Source of the DNA: Amoebidium appalachense
Lineage: Eukaryota > Ichthyosporea
Assembly: GCA_963693365.1 (NCBI GenBank)
Contig: CAVNZM010000001.1
Location: forward strand, 558,001 to 622,000
Reading direction: 5' to 3'
Length of the DNA stretch: 64,000 bases
Part shown: in pieces, positions 19,486 to 32,460 of the stretch
How positions within the stretch are numbered: position 1 is the stretch's first letter
Layout: the number at the start of each line of letters is the position of its first letter
Translations under genes and position numbers: made by a program
Notes under the pieces: generated by a model
Seen by the model: only the letters and a program-made list of their open reading frames with translations
Told to the model about the DNA's origin: nothing
Database searches by the model: none

Positions 19486-21060
19486 GAGTGGGAGAGGAGA
19501 TGGAGAGAGAAAGAGAGAGAGTTGGACGGAGGAGGGAGAGGACCTCAACACAGTTGTAACACAAACTACACGTGTGTTAATTACACAGGGGTTTTTAATA
19601 GTCTTAGCACTGTGTGCCCTGGTGGTGGTATGCAAATGTTGTTGAGCGTATACATATTTTCATCTAATTACAAGTCCGGCAGCACCCAGAAAGCAGAATA
19701 AGCACAAATTTGTGTCGTATCCCACTGTGCAAGCCCAATGAATGGACGAGCCGAGACATGATTCCAGCACTATGGGCTGTAGTTCAGGGATGTATGGAAA
19801 CCCGCCTTGCCGGCAAGTCCTGTCGTTGAAGTGCCCACATGGTCCACTATAGCCCTATCCATGGCCAGCCAAGGGTATGGGGGTTTCTGCCGCAGAAGAT
19901 ACCAGCCAATTGCCTTTGTTTCAATGGGTGGGTTTGGAGGGGAGAGGGGATTAGCCCAGGCAATGACAAAATGCCTGCCAACAGGCGCATAAGGCTGCTG
20001 TTAAATAGTTCTGACCAGTGTTGCATATGAGCTAACTTTGTGCCGTGACACAGCAACAAAAGTGGCTTAACCAGGCAACATGCCCAAGGCGATGTTAGCC
20101 GTGTTGCCACACATGCAATTCTCGGTATACCCAGTTAGCTATTAAACCTCTCTGCCATCTTTTGTCACTGGGCTATTGAGGTCGCTACTAAAAAGGGTGC
20201 TGTCGGTTGCCAATCAAGAAAGCATCTCCCGGCGAGTATCCTTTTCCCTTCTTCCTCTTTTTTTGTTTCCCTCTCCTTTCGTTCTTTTCTCAGTTCTCGG
20301 CAGATGTCAAACCTTATTTCCACTTGGATTGAATAAATTCAAGGCGAAGAACAAGTGGTCGGATTGATGAAGCAGCAAACTGGCCAGGTGTAGTGCGGTA
20401 TAGTGCAAAGGCATACACATCCACCTACTTATATATCCAGTCTACTCATGCTTTATGGGTATCTCCTCCTACTTCCCCCCCCCCCCCTCCCCCCCCCCCT
20501 TCCCCCTCCCCCTAATACCATCCACGCCTCCAAATCTACCAATCCAATGTTCAGCCGTCCCACCTACATAGAAAGGGTGATAAAAAGAAACACTTTCCAG
20601 AAGAGATGCAAGTACATCGGGAAAACATGTACAGCAGATCCAACAACTTGCAAAAACTTTCGTGCTGTTCACAATTATGTTGCTCAGACAAACTACAGAC
20701 TTTCACACCTACCAGATCATATGGCACGTTCTTTCGCATCCGCCATGGATCCAGAAGATATTGAGCCAGGCCGGAAACAATGCTGCGGGGAAAGTACAAG
20801 CACTTGTGGCAGGTGGATAGGGAAAGGAACGGCGCAGGGGGGGGGGGGGGGGGGGAGGGGGGAGCATCAATGTCACCAATGTGTACCAAAGAGCAAGCAA
20901 CACATAAAAAGTGGTATTGGTGTTGTGTAGACTTGTGTGCAAGATTTGTGGCCTTGATTGCATAAAGCATAATTTGATGAGGCATTCGATATGGCTACTC
21001 AGGAGTGTTGTGTGTAAGATCTTCACATGTGTGTGTGTGTAGGGTCGGGTTCCCCCCCCC
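19486..21060. other. Stretch with poly-C/poly-G runs, no recognised gene
   Basis: An open plus-strand frame at 20403-20930 includes a Cys-containing segment (KRCKYIGKTCTADPTTCKNF) but I do not recognise it, and it enters a G run at 20839. Nothing else could be supported. Confidence 0.4.
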
Positions 21061-21068
21061 CCCCCCCC

Positions 21069-21505
21069 CCCCCCATATGTACCTATTACAAGAGGGCACC
21101 TAACTCAGTTAAAGAACGATCGGGTGGTGAGAAAAGAAGCCCATGGAGTTAAATTGTAGAACGTGCAAAGATTCAAACAAGGAGTCAATGACATGTCAAA
21201 AGCGGGTTGGATGTATTGGAGATTTGAAAAAACAGCACTGAAAAGCAGAGCATACTGATACGTGAAAGTCTGTAACGAGAAGATATGGAAAAGCGACAAA
21301 AATTGGGCAGCCATTAGTAAAAGAATTACAATCAAAGAGTGATGTTCGTGTCTCCATGCGGCACTGGGGTAGAGGAGGAGGGGGGAGGGGGGGGGGGGGG
21401 TTGAATGCGGAACACGGTACAAAGTACGCATACACGATGAGAAGCATGGTGCAGGACACATGCAAAGGCAAGCATTCAAGTATGCAACATCATCCATGCG
21501 CACAG
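21069..21505. repeat. Dispersed repeat, copy 1
   Basis: This is a diverged duplicate of 24810-25225. Both begin ACCTATTACAAGAGGGCACC after a C run, share TTGGATGTATTGGAGATT and CCATGCGGCACTGGGG, then have a G run and GAATGCGGAACACGGTAC. A weaker relative lies at 27228-27345. Confidence 0.8.
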
Positions 21506-21637
21506 TATGCGTCATAAGCAGAGCCCATCCTCATGGAGGGCTCAGGTATCAATTGAGCCTGAGTTTCGACCCGTCAGCCCGCGTATATACGACTCTCCAA
21601 CTCAGACAGCAGCATCAACTGAACTTGGGAGGGTCAA

Positions 21638-24333
21638 TGTCATGTGCTGAGCTGATTCGTATTAGTTTACTTCTATATTTTGTGTTTTGGTGAGTTAATT
21701 TCGGGGGTTTTCTTGCATAGTGATGCCGGGGTCTAAATGGGGTATGAGGAGATTAATCAGTGGTATGGGGAGAATCTGATGCAGCGGCGGCTGATTGTTT
21801 GGTGCGCGCGTGCATGCCCCATGCCTCTGCGTACTCTCCATGTTAAATGTTGTATTGCTTCTTGCTGTGTGCGTGGCGAGACCCATGTTGCCTGCTCGCG
21901 TGTGTGTATGCTTATATGTATTGTGAGTAAACGTGTGTACGTGTTGTAGTGCTGTAGGGGTGTCTGAGGTCGCGGTAGCCAATGGTGTGGAGTGCGTGTA
22001 GTCTGTGGGGGAGGGAGTGTTGTGATTGGCTGAATGTCACTGTGGTATTTGTCTGGCCAGTGGGCCGCGTGTCTGTGAAGTGTCTCGCGGGGTCGCGGGC
22101 TTTTGGAAGTTCTTCTCAGAACACAAAAAAACTCGCTTCCCACCCAACTCAAAGAAAAGTTTATACGTATACACAGTTTCGAGCCCCTTTAAGCGTGCAG
22201 ATAGTTAGAGTAGTTTGTATACACTCTGTTTGTTGCCACGACAAGCTACACCCCCTTTCTCTGCAGTTTTTTGCAGGGAGGGGGCACACGCACTGTTAGT
22301 CCTTCTGGGCTGTTGCTTTCACCCCTAGTTTTTTTTTTTTCACGCCTAGCGGTTATGAGTGGTTTTGTCTTAGGCCTTTTTCGACGGTTAGAGGTAGAAG
22401 AAACATACGCACACACAGACCTACAGCTAGCAACAGTTGGCATAGGCAACATGAGCAGTAGGACTAGTATCACAGGGGACTTAGTCCTCGCTAAGGACCT
22501 TGACCTCCCTAGGTGACTTAGCAAGCTCAGGGCCGTTTGCCCAGCAGAGGCCTCAGAGGGGACCGGCGGCGGTCACCCTCCCCACGGCGCTACTGCCAGC
22601 CCTACCAGCCACGGCCACAACGGGATAACAGATGGGCCAGACTAGCGTCTTTGGGCGGGACAGCAAGAGCCGGCGCCAGGCTCTTTCCCAGGTGTGCACC
22701 TGCGACAACTGCAAGGAGCGGGGGCAACGCGTGGTGTAAACAGCCCCGTCGTGGGGGGCAGGGACGTCGGTGACCGTGTTGCTGGTATGAAGGTTTTATT
22801 AGGGGGTAGGCCATCTCTTGGGTTGTTGTTGTTGTAATACTATGGGAGTAACTGTTGTGTGGTGTTATTTTTCGGCGAGTTTTCTACTGGTGCCTGGCGT
22901 TTTCGACGTGTGTATGAGTCCTGTGTTGGCGACGTGTGTGGTTAGGGTCAGTGGAATAGAAAGTCCTGCTGCTGTCTGGGAGCTCGGCCCTCTGACGAGG
23001 GGGCTGGGGGGGGGTCGAAGTGTAGTCATGGCAGTGGCAGGCCCCCACTGTTGTGAACCCCCGTCGTCAAAGGGCCTGGTGCTGAGGCCCCTTGGAGTGG
23101 CTGCCCTGGGCCTGGTGTTGAGGCCCTTTAGAGTGGCTGCCCGTAGTGTTGTTGAGTAGTGTTGTGGTGCCCAGTGCAGCAGTAGGCCTTAGACACACCG
23201 CTGGGTAGGGCACGGTTGGGGCGGAGGCATTCCCAAACCACCGGGACCTACGTAGTAGGAGTCTTTGTCGGGTAGAGGAATGGCCAGCAAGAGAGTCTGG
23301 AGGTGTACGTCACATGAGTCTGGAGGTGTTCGTCACGGCATGTTAGGTTTTGCTAGGAATTCTTTGTGGATGGGGCATGCTGAGTGTGGTTGTATGGATG
23401 GTGTCTGTTATCATGTCTGTTGCTATGTTCCACTCGATATAACATTGTGCCAGGGGCATGGGGTTTTGGGTGCAGGTTGTGGACGGGGGCAGAGGTGCAT
23501 CTACAGGGCAACGTCAGTGGCGGTTCTTATCCTTGTTTTGGGGTTGGGTTGGGTATTAACCATGGTGGGGTGGTGTGTGGATGTATGTATATGTTTTATG
23601 TTATATGTTAAATGTTGCTTCCTGCATGGGTAGCGGTAGTTGTAGTCGCTCAGCACATAACTTTATTTTGTTTTTAGGTAGTTTTTACTGAGGTGGAACT
23701 CAGTTATTTTCTGTGCGAGGGGGGAGTTGTCATGTGCTGAGCTGATTCGTATTAGTTTACTTCTATATTTTGTGTTTTGGTGAGTTAATTTCGGGGGTTT
23801 TCTTGCATAGTGATGCCGGGGTCTAAATGGGGTATGAGGAGATTAATCAGTGGTATGGGGAGAATCTGATGCAGCGGCGGCTGATTGTTTGGTGCGCGCG
23901 TGCATGCCCCATGCCTCTGCGTACTCTCCATGTTAAATGTTGTATTGCTTCTTGCTGTGTGCGTGGCGAGACCCATGTTGCCTGCTCGCGTGTGTGTATG
24001 CTTATATGTATTGTGAGTAAACGTGTGTACGTGTTGTAGTGCTGTAGGGGTGTCTGAGGTCGCGGTAGCCAATGGTGTGGAGTGCGTGTAGTCTGTGGGG
24101 GAGGGAGTGTTGTGATTGGCTGAATGTCACTGTGGTATTTGTCTGGCCAGTGGGCCGCGTGTCTGTGAAGTGTCTCGCGGGGTCGCGGGCTTTTGGAAGT
24201 TCTTCTCAGAACACAAAAAAACTCGCTTCCCACCCAACTCAAAGAAAAGTTTATACGTATACACAGTTTCGAGCCCCTTTAAGCGTGCAGATAGTTAGAG
24301 TAGTTTGTATACACTCTGTTTGTTGCCACGACA
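21638..24333 (+). mobile_element. Complete non-autonomous LTR retrotransposon (2.7 kb)
   Basis: The 5' LTR is 21638-22243 and the 3' LTR 23728-24333, both 606 bp. They start TGTCATG and end CGACA, and appear identical: the frames read from both give the same peptides throughout. The target duplication GTCAA flanks the element at 21633-21637 and 24334-24338. A purine tract (GCGAGGGGGGAG) directly precedes the 3' LTR. The 1484-bp internal region has only short frames, such as 22271-22516 and one containing CTCDNCKERG, and no protease, RT or integrase motif. I see no standard primer-binding site after the 5' LTR. The matching LTRs imply very recent insertion. Confidence 0.85.
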
Positions 24334-24534
24334 GTCAACCCGTCTTGATCAAAGACGAGCAGGGTTGCTTATGCAAGCAAGGTGAGCAAAACGGTGAAGA
24401 TGTGTGTGCAAACTAATGCAGTGCAGCGAAAAATGTGTATGTGCTTATAGATGCACGACACACAGCAACCATGCCCGGTTGCATGGAGGGGGGGGGGGGG
24501 GGGGGGGAGGGCCGGAGGTTAGAATGCAAAGCAA

Positions 24535-25310
24535 GGTACGAATACCCCTCCACAATGAGAAACAAAGTGCAGGACACATGCAAAGGCATTTATTAAGTAT
24601 GCAGCATAAGCAACACACACAGTCTGCAATGTGGATTGAGGTAATGGAAGGACGTGCAAGGTCGTGTGAAAGCTCCTACCTGTGTGCACGAGGTTTCACC
24701 CCTCCCCCCTCCCCCCTCCCCCCGAAGCCCTTCACTTACACTTGTGAGGACATCCGATCATATTTGCAATTACATTGGCCCCCCCCCCCCCTCCCCCCCC
24801 CCCCCCTCCCCTATATGTACCTATTACAAGAGGGCACCTAACTCCGTTAAAGGACGATCAGGTGGTGAGAAAAGAAGCCTATGCAGTTCGTGCAGAACAT
24901 TGTACAATGATTCAAACAAGGAGTCATGTCAAAAGGGGGTTGGATGTATTGGAGATTGGAAAAAACAGCACTGAAAAGCAGAGCATACTGATACGCGAAA
25001 TGTTGTAAAGAGAAGATAAGGAGGAGCGACAAAAAATGGTCAGCCATTAGTAAAAGATTTACAAAGAGGGATGTCCGTGTCTCCATGCGGCACTGGGGGA
25101 AAGGGGAGAGGGGGGGGGGGGGGGGGGGTGAATGCGGAACACGGTACGAATGCCCCTCCACATTGAGAAACACAGGGCGGGACACATGCAAAGGCAATCA
25201 TTCAAGTATGCAGCATAAGCAAGACACAGTCTGCAAGGTGGATTGAGGTAATGGAAGGACGTGCAAGGTCGTGTGAAAGCTCCTACCTGTGAGCACGAGG
25301 TTTCACCCCT
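24535..25310. repeat. Dispersed repeat, copy 2, with internal duplication
   Basis: 24810-25225 duplicates 21069-21505. In addition 24535-24710 and 25130-25310 are copies of one another, both with ATTGAGGTAATGGAAGGACG and GAAAGCTCCTACCTGTG. The LTR element at 21638-24333 has inserted between the outer copies. Confidence 0.75.
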
Positions 25311-25439
25311 ACGCTTGAGGACATGGTGTATACCGGAAGATTCGAGACGAGAGTACATGGTGACGTAGCAGTCAAGCACGTAGTGGCTCACATTGTGGGT
25401 TTCAATCCTGAAGGTACGAGAAGTTCAGGCACAATAAAC

Positions 25440-27425
25440 CTCAGCATTCTCAACAACAGCTCTCTCTTCTCCTCCCATGACACATTCTTTAACGCTCTAT
25501 TGGTCACGTATAGGACAAACAATCTTCATGTCCCGTTACCTACACAAGTTGAGACCTTTTCCAGCCTCCTTCTATCCACTGTTTGATGCGGGTTAGGGAG
25601 ATCTCGGGCAAACTGCACGAAGGTAGTCCAAGTTTGGTGTGTTTTCCGCCACACACCCTGAGTAACTAACGGTTTATTTCTAGTTAAGAGTGATGGCCTG
25701 TGTGTGCCACATGTTTGTTATTATCTAAACTCAGATTTAAATCTACACAGAACCACTTTGTTTGTGGCCGTTCTATCCCTCCCATCGCGAAGAAATCCAC
25801 CATTGGTGTGTGATGTTAGGCCAATTGATAGTCATGCGTGCATGTATAACTAACAAAGTAACTAACTACCCCTTAGATTTGAAATTTCAGTTTCTGGAAC
25901 ATTTGGCCTCTATTGATCTACTAGGTCAGTTATGGAATTAAGTCGATCTCGCCCTGATGGGCAACCCCAAGTTTTAGCGAAAATCTATCCCCCGAGTCTC
26001 CTCAAGTATATGCCACAGATGCCGTCCGCCATTCCTCCCTCCTAAAGCGCGGTCACTGTCCATAATCTTGATTTTTTTTTTTTTTTTGACTGTTGCTGTA
26101 ATGTTCTTGGTGGCGGTCTAACATGATGAAATATGATTTATCGTTCATTTCGCCATTAAGAACACCCCCAAATCTGGTCGCGGTGCATCTCCAACAAAAA
26201 AAACCCATCTGAACCGCTAGCATATTCTCTTTATCTGGCATTCTTCATGGTGGATGGTATCTGTATATTTCTACTTTATAATTATTTAGGGTGCAGCCAA
26301 TCGCGGAACTGTTTGTGGTCGCTCGCGCACACACTAGCACTTGTATCGCAACGCGGTCCTGACTCTACAAATGCCTTCGTAAGCACGTGACATATGTACA
26401 TATGTAATACCAGATATTCGTGTACAGTATGTAGAAGTGATTCCAGCTGGAATCCCCCCCCCCCCCCCCCCCCCTCCCCCCCCCCCCCCCCCCCCCCCCC
26501 CACACACACACCAAAAAAACAAAAAAAAACAACAACAACATAATATCATTGTTCCCCCCCCATCACCATCACCACCACCACCACCACCACCACCACCAAA
26601 GGCGCGACAAATGCAGCCGCATGTGCAAAGTGAAGCACACAGAGGCCGTAGCATACTCTAAGGTTTGCTTACAACCTACTATTTATATGGAATCCCGCCA
26701 TCCATACGAGCTGACTGGAGTGCTCATGACCACTAACATGCTAGGCATGGACAATGGACACCAGCATGCATTAATATGTTAGAAGTCACACAAACACTGA
26801 GCTCCAAGTTCACACACACAGCAGCCCCAGCAAACACACATACACAGCGCACATGTCGAACACATGCACACACACCCCCACGCGCGAGCGCACAGATGTG
26901 GGGGAACATTTGAAAAAAAACACAAGTGCGGTCGTGCGCGTATACACAAACAAACACACACAAACTGCACACACACACACACACACACACAGTCTCCTCT
27001 CGTTACAGCGCCCCTTCCTGAGTACAGCCCTGGGGAAAGGGGGGAGGGGGGGGGGGGGGGGGGGGGGTTATTTCGTGGGTAGCGTTATAGTGTAGGAAGA
27101 CCAAGGTTGAATCCCCGTACTGAAATCCCCCCCCCCCCCCCCTCCCCTCCCCTCCCCCGTTTTTTTTTCTTTTTTGGTTGTTGTTGTTGTTTGCCCCCGG
27201 GGGGGGGGGGGGGGGAGGAGGGGGGTTTTGAATGCGTCAAAAAGTACGAAGTACACAAGAACAAACGGATAACACGATGCAGAATGCAAGCCATACATAA
27301 AGAGTATGCATAATAAGCAGAGCCCATCCTCAGGGGGGGCCCACGTCATCCACAGTACCCGAGTTTCGACCTATTTGGAGGGGAGGGGGGGGGGGGGGGG
27401 AGGAGGGGGGGACTACGATCACCGT
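25440..27425. other. No recognised gene; homopolymer-rich
   Basis: Contains poly-C (26454-26502), poly-G (27039-27067, 27200-27215, 27382-27400), (CAC)n near 26568 and CA-rich stretches. The piece 27228-27345 is related to the dispersed repeat at 21069. No gene is supported. Confidence 0.5.
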
Positions 27426-28101
27426 CATTCTTTTTGTATTCGTTGCTGTTGAGAGTATTTATATTTGGCAATTTTAGAGTTGATAAGCGCTTCATTGCTG
27501 GTACGTATGACATTCCCCGAAGTCCACCCAGGCTGTTCATCTCCGGGGACTGTCCTGATGAAAAAGGAGGGTGCTATATGGCATGGAAATTTACTATTGA
27601 ATCATGTGAGGGTGTTCCACTTCCATGCCAACCTAATATGTACCTTCCTCCAGAAAACACTCAAAGTTAAAACCCGATCGACATTGATTGACCTACTTTA
27701 ATATCCAATGGTTAGCATTTTGTTCAAAATCTAAAAGTACGATCTGAGACCAGATTAATTTGATAATTGGGTGAATTTCAATTTCTAATTCAATCGTCAT
27801 CTGATGAAAAAAGTTCTTTAATCGGAAACACATAGGATCTTTATAAAACATTTTTGTATTTGTGCGCCGCTAACGAATAAATGTTATCACTCGATAAAGA
27901 AGAATTTATCTTTCTCCTAAATATAGTTTTGATAGGATTCTGATTGGTGTGAAGGGTCAAAAATTACGAGAAACAAAAGTGTCTTTTTGTAGAAGGTGCT
28001 TATTCGCGTTAGAAGTTGTAATATGGCGGGCGCTATATGCGGAGCCATTTTTGTTGGATCAATAGAGGAGGGAGCCGGTGACATCCGAGTGGGGCGATTT
28101 T

Positions 28102-28136
<35 letters not shown>

Positions 28137-28950
28137 TAGCAAGAGGAGACTGTACACACACAAACAAAAAACAGACACACACCCACACACACAGAGAGAG
28201 AGAGGGGGGAAGGTGGAGGGAGAAGGGGGGGGGGGGGGGGGGGGGGGGATGAGGGAGGGCGCGAGAGAGGGAGGGAGGGAGGGAGGGAGAGATACACACT
28301 GCACATTGTCATACAGGCTCCTCTCGTTATAGCGCCTCCCTGGTTGTGCCCCCCTCCCCCCCCCCCCCCTCCCCCCCCCCCCCCCCCCCCCCCGGGGTAG
28401 AGCACCCCTCCCCAGATGTCACTGTATCTATCATCTATTGACACAATAGAAAACGACTCACAAAAAAGGGCCCCCTACATAATGAAGTATAGGGCTTAGC
28501 TCGCTTGGGACGCCATCATACGAGACTATAGTAAATGTCCATGCAATATCGCGCTCCCCCTCCATCAGAGAAGTCCCCAGACATGGACTTTTGGTGTAGT
28601 TGAGAGGCAGAGTGGGGAACGTATCATTTCAATGTAGTATGCAAAAGAAAAGAAATATTAATTAATATTTTGCAAAATAATCAACAACACATAGTGACCA
28701 AAAACAACGACAACCCAGAATAATGACGCTAAAACTTGTAAAAGAAAAGGAAAAAAAGGTGGCAAGTGCAGGAATGTGTATGTGGTGTGTGTGTTTGTGT
28801 GCGCGCGCGTGTGTGTACATATACCGTCCACCATTAAGAATACCCGCAAATAAGAATATGCTAGCGACCAAGTCGCGTTTTTTCTAAGGATACGCACCAC
28901 GGCCATTTTTGGGGATGCTCTTAATGGCAGACTAACCGATAAATCATGCT
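27426..28950. other. No recognised gene
   Basis: AT-rich unique sequence (27680-28030 and 28440-28760) with G/C runs at 28103-28133, 28226-28247 and 28351-28393. None of the open frames has recognisable domains. Confidence 0.4.
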
Positions 28951-28969
28951 GGATCCTGCATACACATGC

Positions 28970-29373
28970 CCCCCCTCCGCCCTTCCCCCCCTCCCCCCTG
29001 CTTCCCCCCTCCATCCTCCCCTTCCTTCCCCCCCCCCCCCCCCCACCCTATCCAACCCCCACCCCACATGTCACTACACACACACACATCCCCGAAAGCC
29101 GCCCATTCTCCCCCCCTCCCCCCCCCCTCCCCTCCCCCCCCCCCCCCCCCCCCCCCCCCCCAAAGTCCCGTGCCATTAAGAATATGGTAGCGACCGTCCA
29201 AAAGGTGTAAGAATATGCACCACAACCACGTTTTTGGGGGGTTTCTTAATGGCGTACGGTAACTGTATACATATGTGTTTGTGTTTGTGTGTGTTTGCCG
29301 TATGTAACTACCGAGGTCATTAGACCCAACAGGCGTGCCCCCACCAAGGGGGCGCGCACACCCAAAATTACTG

Positions 29374-29434
<61 letters not shown>

Positions 29435-29760
29435 AACACAAACACACACACACACACATGCACGCACACACTCACGCACGTACGTACGCACACTCACACG
29501 CGCGCACGCACACACACACAAACACACACACACACACAATCATATACACGCCTGTACACGCACACACACACACGCAAAAAACACGCGCGCACGCACACAC
29601 ACACAAACGCACACACACACACAATCATATACACGCCTGTACATGCACACACACACAAGCAAGAAACAAGAACACACACACGCAAACACACACACACGCA
29701 TGGACACACGAACACGCACATGCACGCGCGCGCGCACACACACACCCCGTTGGTGCATAA
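28970..29760. repeat. Poly-C stretch and long degenerate (CA)n array
   Basis: C-rich DNA at 28970-29160 is followed by an imperfect CA array at about 29373-29750. That array includes a tandem duplication of a roughly 90-bp block (ATCATATACACGCCTGTAC at about 29538 and 29624). Confidence 0.9.
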
Positions 29761-31740
29761 ATGATTCCACTCGAAGATCTGTGATGGGTTCGCAAAGTGG
29801 CAGGTGTCCACCAATCAAAATCGACTATATTTTTTTAACATTAGTCTTGTTACGGTTGTCGCGAAAGGGGCCGGGAGGCCCAAGCTCGTCTGACGCTCGT
29901 CGACTACAACTTCGATAGCCCGAACAGGAGTCCCTTTCGTATTCATGGACCTCAGATCAGAGCCCCAATACACGTAACACGGATGAAAAAGTGTTTTTAG
30001 TATATTACCATATAATGTGTATCTATGTCATGTGTGTTGTATTGTACACAGGCGTAGGGGAATTCTAGCTGTCCCCTTATTCTATCACGCAAGGCGGGCA
30101 GTGTATCAATAAGCAAATGCATCAATACCATGATGGTTTCTTGATGTGCGAGGTGATCCCTGCATATAATTACAGGGGTCCAGTTTTGAGCTCGCACAAG
30201 GAATGACACTCGATATGGCGCAGCACGCCATCTGCATGAGAGACAAGTGGGCACAAGGGAAGTGACATAGCCTAAGAGAGAGATTGACTGAGTGAGACGT
30301 GACGGGCAGAGGGTGGGTTGGGTGAGTGAGCTAGTTATGCCTGGTATACCACACAAGAAATTGCCAGGTTAACTCCTAGCCGTTCGCCGATGCATTTTTG
30401 CATCAGTTTTAAAAATAAATGCATCAGCGATCTTCGAAAATAAATAGCGCCTGATGTGTAATAGTCATGACACTGGGAATTTCTGCCTTATTGTTTTCTA
30501 CTTTTATAAAACACCAAAAACACCGGGGGGACTGAGTTTTTTGGTTTATCGTGGGTGTTCTGCCTAACTGTGTCTATATTTTCATCGGGCAGCCCCAAAT
30601 TTTCGAACGCTGCCGACAAGAGGATGCCCGGGATTTACAGATTTCAACCCGGAAATCGATCGGCTGATAAGTGCTTCAATCCGATCTGCTGAGATTTTTG
30701 CGGGAATTCATATCACGTAACTGTCTTGAAAGAAACCCCGCCGCGGTTAGCAAAATCGACACAAACACGTGTTCATAACACGTTGGGATGCATAGGAACA
30801 CCCAGTTTTTTTTTTTTTTTATGGCACACAAAGGAAGACATATGTAGATGTGCTTGTAGCGTTTTGGTCTACTTGGGCCCCCTTACATGATTTTTTTCTA
30901 TTTTTCAAATCTGGTCGATTTTGGCTTCCGGGCGAACGGCTCAGGGTTAAGACAACTCGAGTGGATTGGGTTACTATAATGATTTTGCAAATCTCTAACT
31001 TCTGACTTTCCATAAAACGATAAATCGTAAGCTACTTCCTCAAATCTTGTTGCTTGAGCTCCATGTTGATTTGCGATCGTCCTGGTGACACCACATGCAC
31101 GCACACATCTCAGCGCGCACAAGCACAGACGTGTGTCCGCGGCTCAGATTGTGGATTAAAAACTAGCAGGCCTGAATCGACGAAATGGGACCGAATCCCT
31201 TTTCATTCATAGAAAACATCGTTTTCAATGCACTATAAGCCTACCAAACCTAGGCCTGAACACGAAGAATTAAAAGATCTTTTTTTTTTTTTGACATCAT
31301 TCGTTGCCTAGCGCGACAAAAAACCATAAACTTCTACCAAGTAAGACTTGTTTGATGGCCGTACGCCGCTGGTGCCGGCGGTGTTAGAAGCTCAAAATAC
31401 CATCCGATGAGATGCCGTCAGGGGGAGCCTACGAATTTGAGCTGGCGCATTTGATGGGTCGATTTAGATAGTCAGTCGAACATTTCGGATTTCGGCTTCT
31501 ATAAAGGGGATGTGCATTAACGTTTTACTTATTGAAAGTTTGCGTGAAAATTTATTATGCAGCAAAACTTGGTACAAAAATAAGCGCCTTTGTTTTTTAC
31601 ATATTTTTAATTAAGCTTGTATGGGGTTTTGATAGCTGTAGCGGCTGAAATATCGAGTAAAATGCTGGCAACATCCGCCATTATCGATAAGGGCCTGCTA
31701 GCTTTTATTCCATCGAATCTGGTCCCGGGCGGCGCGCGGA
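29761..31740. other. No recognised gene
   Basis: Mixed-composition sequence. A minus-strand frame at 29997-30356 (ending in IRGQLEFPYAC) is open for 119 codons but resembles nothing I know. No splice-consistent model was found. Confidence 0.4.
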
Positions 31741-31759
31741 CACATCTATGCACACACGC

Positions 31760-31965
<206 letters not shown>

Positions 31966-32192
31966 TGCACACATGCGCGCGCATACAGTCACACGCGCAC
32001 ACACAGTGACACACGCACGGCCAGGATCTAGATATGGTCCTTTGGGCCAATAGAAAGGCACAAGCATCCGAATCTGCTGTACGTGGCGGCGGCATGGCAG
32101 GTCATATATGTGTGAGAGGGTTGAAAATATTGAGGTGGGGACACGAAAAGACAAAACACAAAAAGTCTCAAAAATGAAGAAGCCGGGAGGGG

Positions 32193-32224
<32 letters not shown>

Positions 32225-32460
32225 AAATGCAGACAGAAGACACTAGGATAGAGCCACCATCAGGAGAGCGCATATGCCTTCAAAAAGAATGGAGTTCGAC
32301 ACTTCTACCTCTCACGCGCATGGTTCCTGACCAATCCTTTTTTGACAGGAATAGGCATGTCAACATGTGGCTTGGCTAAACACACGCAAAATACCTGCAA
32401 GAAGACAATAACAATAATCATTAAATTCCTAGCAAAGTAATTAGAGAAAGACGTCGGGCT

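Noticed and set aside
29372-29760. CRISPR-like repeated array
   Set aside because: Repeats are low-complexity CA units without unique spacers, and the host is eukaryotic.
29289-29918. His/Thr-rich ORF of over 200 codons
   Set aside because: Translation of a CA microsatellite.
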